Assembly (NCBI GenBank): GCA_039028695.1
Contig: JBCCHN010000106.1
Coordinates: 1 to 17,730, forward strand
Length of the DNA: 17,730 nt
Reading direction: 5' to 3'
Source of the DNA: JANQKX01 sp039028695
GTDB taxonomy: Bacteria > Pseudomonadota > Alphaproteobacteria > Kiloniellales > Kiloniellaceae
Below the pieces are notes generated by a model that was given only the letters and a program-made list of their open reading frames with translations, made no database searches and was not told where the DNA came from. Below, in pieces: positions 14,270 to 17,730 of the stretch. A program made the translations under genes and the position numbers. The stretch's first letter is position 1. The number at the start of each line of letters is the position of its first letter.

Positions 14270-14911
14270 ATGTCGTCATCACAATCAGGTATGTCAGATA
14301 CCCAAGACGCTTTGGTCTCTTGTTATGGGAATGACGACTTTGCCAAGGCCCTTCGCCTGAGGCGGTCCACCGTTGCCAATCAGCTTGGCGAACCCGGTCC
14401 CTCGCCAGAGCAATTACAACAAATTCTGACAATCGCGGCCCGCGTGCCGGACCATCGCTGCCTGGTACCCTTTCGCTTTATTCGCATTACCGGGGCGGGG
14501 CGGGCCGAGTTGGGCGAGCGCTTGGCAAGGATCTATGAATCGGCCAATGAGGACGCGACGCCCAGCCAGCTTGACCGGGAGCGTAACCGTTTCACCCGCG
14601 CCCCCGTGGTGATTTGTGTCGTCGCCAAATTGGATTCAGAACATAAAACACCCGTATGGGAACAAACGCTGACCTGTGGTGCGGCATGCCATAACCTTCT
14701 TCTAGCCGCCAGTGCACACGGTTTTGCTGGACAGTGGATTACCGAATGGTACGCCTATGATGCGAATGTGCACAGAGAGCTCGGCCTTAGTGAGGGGGAA
14801 CAGGTGGCTGGCTTTGTATACCTGGGCACCGCCCAAACACGGCTGCAGGAGCGCGCCCGTCCCGATATGGAGCAAATTCTGAGCGACTTCACGCTGCAAG
14901 CCAGCAACTAA
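14270..14911 (+). CDS. Nitroreductase family protein, YdjA-like
   Basis: This 213-aa flavoprotein has the nitroreductase-fold marks of the YdjA group: an RRS motif (residues 31-33) for FMN phosphate contact, EPGPSPEQLQQILTIAARVPDH (41-62), FRFIRIT, and the later GAACHNLLLAASAHGFAGQW helix. YdjA-like proteins are small FMN-dependent NAD(P)H oxidoreductases of poorly known substrate, usually dimers in the cytosol. The ATG at 14270 has GGAAAGGGG (14251-14259) 10 nt upstream and is chosen; longer starts are not supported. It diverges from hmuT and shares that intergenic region. It is not BluB: the motifs are those of YdjA rather than of the flavin-destroying enzyme of B12 synthesis, though this was judged by eye. 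Confidence 0.85.
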   Translation: MSSSQSGMSDTQDALVSCYGNDDFAKALRLRRSTVANQLGEPGPSPEQLQQILTIAARVPDHRCLVPFRFIRITGAGRAELGERLARIYESANEDATPSQLDRERNRFTRAPVVICVVAKLDSEHKTPVWEQTLTCGAACHNLLLAASAHGFAGQWITEWYAYDANVHRELGLSEGEQVAGFVYLGTAQTRLQERARPDMEQILSDFTLQASN

Positions 14912-14957
14912 GCGGGCAAAATCCTTCGGCGGGCTCTGCTCAATTTTTTTTCGGACC

Positions 14958-15293
14958 TTACGGCGATACATCCTGCCAACAGATGAAGACCGGGTCTTCC
15001 ACCATTTGATAGACATTGTCGTGGGCCTTTTCGCCAGGCTCGATATGTTTGAGGATATGGGCATAGGCCGCATCAACCTGAGCCCGATCGCGGAACGACA
15101 TGAGCGTGAAGTACCGGTGGTCCCGCTCTTCGTCGGTATCCATGGGCGTATCGGATTGTCGTTCGCCGATGGGGCCGGTGCCGTCAACCAGGCCGGCCAC
15201 TTTCATTTCTTGGACAAAAAGGTCGTATGCGCGCCGGAACTCGCCGATCTGGCCCTCTGGTTTCAGATTAAAACATGACAGCATGTGAAACAT
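14958..15293 (-). CDS. Small dimeric alpha/beta-barrel-like protein (DUF6614-type)
   Basis: This 111-aa protein starts MFHMLSCFNLKPEGQIGEFRRAYDLFVQEM, with an alternation of strand and amphipathic helix, then HRYFTLMSFRDRAQVDAAYAHIL, a second strand-helix unit. That is the ferredoxin-like layout of small dimeric barrel proteins, and the opening resembles the alphaproteobacterial family DUF6614 as I remember it. No function is known to me. The ATG at 15293 begins directly at the first strand, with AGGG about 10 nt upstream; the in-frame ATG at 15332 would add 13 residues and lacks a spaced ribosome site. It is transcribed divergently from the small membrane protein gene and convergently with the nitroreductase gene. 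Confidence 0.7.
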   Translation of the reverse strand: MFHMLSCFNLKPEGQIGEFRRAYDLFVQEMKVAGLVDGTGPIGERQSDTPMDTDEERDHRYFTLMSFRDRAQVDAAYAHILKHIEPGEKAHDNVYQMVEDPVFICWQDVSP

Positions 15294-15402
15294 GGGTGCG
15301 GCCCTATTCTTAACGGATGCTGATGGTGCCATAGCCTGATGGGAGGCACATTACTTTAATAATATCCCAGAATTCATGTTGCCGCTTTGCGCTCCCGATT
15401 TG

Positions 15403-15430
15403 TTGTTGTCCTTTGAAGCCATGGTATAGA
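15403..15430 (+). promoter_or_regulatory. Candidate sigma-70 promoter for the small membrane protein gene
   Basis: TTGTTG (15403-15408) and TATAGA (15425-15430) are separated by 16 bp. Transcription would begin around 15437, essentially at the ATG at 15438, making a leaderless mRNA. This fits the lack of any ribosome site before that ATG. Confidence 0.45.
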
Positions 15431-15437
15431 CTACGCC

Positions 15438-15683
15438 ATGAGCAAAGGGCAGAGATTTGGGCTTTTTGGCGCTCTGACGGCCTTGGTGGCGGTCGGTATG
15501 GCTGCTTACGCGCTCACCCAACAAAGGGAGCCGTTGTCAGGTGATCTGGAGGCCCAGGGCGACTGCACCAACTGTACGCTGCGCCACGCCAAGACGCCGG
15601 GCTCGCAGGAAGAAGATCGCGCCCTTTTGCGAGAGCTCCTCGATAGCCTGGAGGACGCCCCCCAAGATCCAACCGCAGAATAA
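15438..15683 (+). CDS. Unrecognised 81-aa single-pass membrane protein with a CxxC motif
   Basis: The protein has a short basic N-terminus (MSKGQR), one membrane helix at about residues 8-26 (FGLFGALTALVAVGMAAYA) and a hydrophilic 55-residue tail. By the positive-inside rule the tail should face the periplasm. It contains Cys43-Thr-Asn-Cys46 followed by His50, then an acidic, Glu/Asp-rich end. CxxCxxxH could bind a metal or form a disulphide; it is not the CxxCH haem c motif. I know no named family with this layout. No ribosome site precedes the ATG, and a promoter-like pair upstream suggests leaderless translation. A CCGCAG/CTGCGG hairpin with a 6-nt loop spans the stop codon (15673-15690). 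It converges with the ABC exporter gene. Confidence 0.65.
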   Translation: MSKGQRFGLFGALTALVAVGMAAYALTQQREPLSGDLEAQGDCTNCTLRHAKTPGSQEEDRALLRELLDSLEDAPQDPTAE

Positions 15684-15735
15684 CCTGCGGCTGGAGTCTG
15701 GGACCCGGCCTTCGATGGAAGTGCCGCGCAGTGAA

Positions 15736-17625
15736 TCAGGCAACGAAGTGTTTCGTCTCACTCAAACCCGGGGAGGCGCTTTCGGCATCGCTGGATGGAT
15801 CCAAATCAAGGAATCCGCCCGATTGGCGCGCCCACAGGCGGGCGTAGAGGCCGCCGGCAGCCAGCAGCTCGGCGTGGCTCCCTTCCTCGGCAATTTGTCC
15901 TCGATCCATGACGATCAAGCGATCCATGGCCGCGATGGTGGACAGACGATGGGCAATGGCGATCACCGTCTTGCCCGCCATCAAGTGGGTTAGCGAGTCC
16001 TGAATGGCCGCTTCCGACTCTGAGTCCAGCGCCGATGTCGCTTCGTCCAAGATCAGAACAGGAGCGTTCTTTAAAACCACCCGGGCAATGGCGATGCGCT
16101 GACGCTGCCCACCGGAGAGTTTGACCCCCCGCTCGCCCACGTGGGCGTCCAGGCCCCGACGGCCCTTTTGATCGACCAGATCATCGATAAAGTCGTCCAC
16201 TTTGGCGGCCTTAACGGCGGCGGCAATTTCAGCTGCGCTGGCCTCGGGGTGCCCGTAGCAGATGTTGTCCCGTACCGAGCGGTGCAGCAGGGAGGTATCT
16301 TGCGACACCATGCCGACGGCGGCCCGCAAGCTCTCCTGGGTGACGTCGGCGATATCCTGTCCGTCGATACGGATCTGCCCGGATTCGGTATCGTAGAATC
16401 GCAACAGCAAACTGACGATGGTTGACTTACCGGCGCCCGAGGGGCCGACGAGGCCGATCTTTTCTCCCGGCTTGATGTCAAAGGAAAGCCGCTCGAGAAC
16501 GCCGCTATCCTTGCCGTAGTGGAAGCGAACCTGATCGAAGGCAATGTGGCCCTCTACTATTTCGAGCGTTTTTGCTCCTGGCTGATCGATCAGTTTGTAA
16601 TCCTGGGCGATGGTTTCCATCCCGTCCTGGACTGTGCCGATGTGCTCGAACAGGGATGCGACCTCCCACATGATCCAATGGGACATGCCTTTCAGGCGCA
16701 GGATCAAACCCACCGACAGGGCCACGGCGCCGGCCGTCACCGCCTCCTGGGTCCAAAGCCAAATCCCAATAAAGCCGACCGAAAAAAGCAGCAATCCATT
16801 GAGGGATTCCAAAACCACGTTCAACCATGTCACCAAACGATATTGCCGTCGGATGGTATGCAAAAGAGGCGTCATGGAACCCTTGGCATAGGCCTCTTCC
16901 CGCGTCGCGTGGGCGAAAAGCTTCACCGTTTGAACGTTGGTATAGGAATCAACAATGCGTCCGGTCACGTCTGAGCGGGCGTCTGCTTGGGCTTTGGCAA
17001 TCTCTTGCATGCGCGGAATGAAAAAACGCATGGTGACCCCATAAGCAAGGAACCACAGCGCCAAGGGCAGCATGATGCGCCAATCGCTCTCTGCAAAGAG
17101 GAAAAGGGCGCCGATAAAATAGACCGTTATGTATACAAAGACTTCGGTGGTCAGGGCCACCACCTCTTGGACGGCCGCGGCGGATTGCATGACCTTGGCG
17201 GCGACACGCCCGGCGAAGTCTTCCTGGAAAAAGGTCACCGATTGACGCAACACATAGCGATGGGCCAGCCAACGCACCCGGCTATCGAAATTGCTCATGA
17301 TGCTTTGATTGGACGCCAATCCGTGCACGAACTCGATGAGCGGCATGGCAACCACCGCCAAGAGGCCCACGCCAATCATCCACCACAGGTGATCGGACCA
17401 AAAGCTCTCCCGGTTTTTGTCTGCAAAAAAGTCAATTAGGTTGCCGAAAAACCCAAAGAGCGCCACTTCCAGCAAGGCAAAAGCGGATGCTGTGAGGGAC
17501 ACCAATACCAGATGTGGCGCCAGGGGCCTCGCATAGTGCCACATAAAGCGAAACAGACTGCGAGGCGGTCTAGGCGGGACGGCGGAAGGAAAGGGATCGA
17601 CAAGTTTTTCAAAGAAGGCAAGCAT
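15736..17625 (-). CDS. ABC half-exporter (fused membrane and ATPase domains, MsbA/ABCB type)
   Basis: This 629-aa protein joins an N-terminal six-helix membrane domain (about residues 25-320) to a C-terminal ATPase domain. Walker A GPSGAGKS is at 394-401, Q-loop Gln442, signature LSGGQ at 503-507, Walker B VLILDE at 523-528, and H-loop His559 in AIAHRLSTI. Such half-exporters form homodimers or heterodimers that extrude lipids, drugs, peptides or metal conjugates from the inner membrane; the substrate is not evident. The usual length matches. The frame is open to a TTG at 17670, but the ATG at 17625 has GGA about 9 nt upstream and begins closer to the first helix, so it is preferred. No accessory membrane-fusion protein is next to it. 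An inverted repeat lies upstream at 17689-17719. Confidence 0.92.
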   Translation of the reverse strand: MLAFFEKLVDPFPSAVPPRPPRSLFRFMWHYARPLAPHLVLVSLTASAFALLEVALFGFFGNLIDFFADKNRESFWSDHLWWMIGVGLLAVVAMPLIEFVHGLASNQSIMSNFDSRVRWLAHRYVLRQSVTFFQEDFAGRVAAKVMQSAAAVQEVVALTTEVFVYITVYFIGALFLFAESDWRIMLPLALWFLAYGVTMRFFIPRMQEIAKAQADARSDVTGRIVDSYTNVQTVKLFAHATREEAYAKGSMTPLLHTIRRQYRLVTWLNVVLESLNGLLLFSVGFIGIWLWTQEAVTAGAVALSVGLILRLKGMSHWIMWEVASLFEHIGTVQDGMETIAQDYKLIDQPGAKTLEIVEGHIAFDQVRFHYGKDSGVLERLSFDIKPGEKIGLVGPSGAGKSTIVSLLLRFYDTESGQIRIDGQDIADVTQESLRAAVGMVSQDTSLLHRSVRDNICYGHPEASAAEIAAAVKAAKVDDFIDDLVDQKGRRGLDAHVGERGVKLSGGQRQRIAIARVVLKNAPVLILDEATSALDSESEAAIQDSLTHLMAGKTVIAIAHRLSTIAAMDRLIVMDRGQIAEEGSHAELLAAGGLYARLWARQSGGFLDLDPSSDAESASPGLSETKHFVA

Positions 17626-17688
17626 GACTTCAGTCCAATTGCGGGGATAAAAACGTCCCGGCCGGACCAAACATCGCTGCTTGTGCGG

Positions 17689-17719
17689 CCGTGATTCAGA
17701 CGGTGTTTATGAATCGCGG
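17689..17719. promoter_or_regulatory. Long inverted repeat upstream of the ABC exporter gene
   Basis: CCGTGATTCA and TGAATCGCGG are inverted copies (9 of 10 positions) separated by 11 bp. The site lies 64-94 bp before the exporter ATG, in the promoter region, so it may be an operator. In + strand RNA the mismatch becomes a G-U pair, so a hairpin is also possible, but no T run follows. Confidence 0.35.
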
Positions 17720-17730
17720 TATCATTAAAA

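Noticed and set aside
14270..14911. Nitroreductase as BluB (B12 lower-ligand synthesis), attractive next to a B12 riboswitch
   Set aside because: The visible motifs (RRS, EPGPSPEQL, ARVPDH) are those of YdjA-type nitroreductases, and the gene is several kb away, divergent from hmuT.
15673..15690. CCGCAG/CTGCGG hairpin as a terminator between the convergent genes
   Set aside because: Only 6 bp, spans the stop codon and has no T tract on either strand.

Overview
The window looks like chromosomal DNA of an alphaproteobacterium. This is inferred from gene content, not from a marker gene: a HmuTUV haem importer, a DUF1007/NicO nickel-cobalt pair, a small dimeric-barrel protein of an alphaproteobacterial type, a proteobacterial-type cobalamin riboswitch and moderately high GC. 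I see no tRNA, rRNA, transposase, phage gene or CRISPR array.

Left block (2-4285, + strand): the 3' end of a periplasmic binding protein, then an ATPase and two permeases of the spermidine/putrescine (PotABCD) type in one operon, followed by a short-chain dehydrogenase. A perfect 10-bp hairpin separates the binding-protein gene from the ATPase gene. Next (4572-7806, - strand) come a glutathione S-transferase-like protein, an MSOX/SolA-like flavin amine oxidase that keeps the Cys used for covalent FAD, and a zinc-free medium-chain dehydrogenase/quinone reductase. A module for uptake and oxidation of an amine is a reasonable guess, but the substrate is unknown.

Middle block (7807-10749, - strand): a low-density stretch holding a clear adenosylcobalamin riboswitch upstream of an unrecognised 103-aa gene, then a DUF1007-NicO Ni/Co transporter pair. 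The transporter carries a His-rich loop encoded by nine 12-bp tandem repeats. A G-tract flanked by inverted repeats just before the DUF1007 start resembles a CsoR/RcnR-type operator and could also act as an RNA hairpin over the ribosome site.

Haem block (11065-13833, - strand): hmuT-hmuU-hmuV, tightly packed, with hmuV starting at a TTG that overlaps the hmuU stop. The intergenic region between hmuT and the divergent nitroreductase gene carries dyads that could be iron-regulator sites.

Right block: a YdjA-type nitroreductase (+), a DUF6614-like small protein (-), an 81-aa single-pass membrane protein with a CxxC motif and an apparently leaderless start (+), and a full-length ABC half-exporter (-). 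The centre of the window is thus a small metal/tetrapyrrole neighbourhood (Ni/Co, B12-responsive RNA, haem). The most novel-looking element is the unidentified B12-riboswitch gene. Several start codons were moved from the longest possible reading frame to positions supported by a Shine-Dalgarno (SD) sequence, a signal peptide or stop-start overlap; each entry says why.
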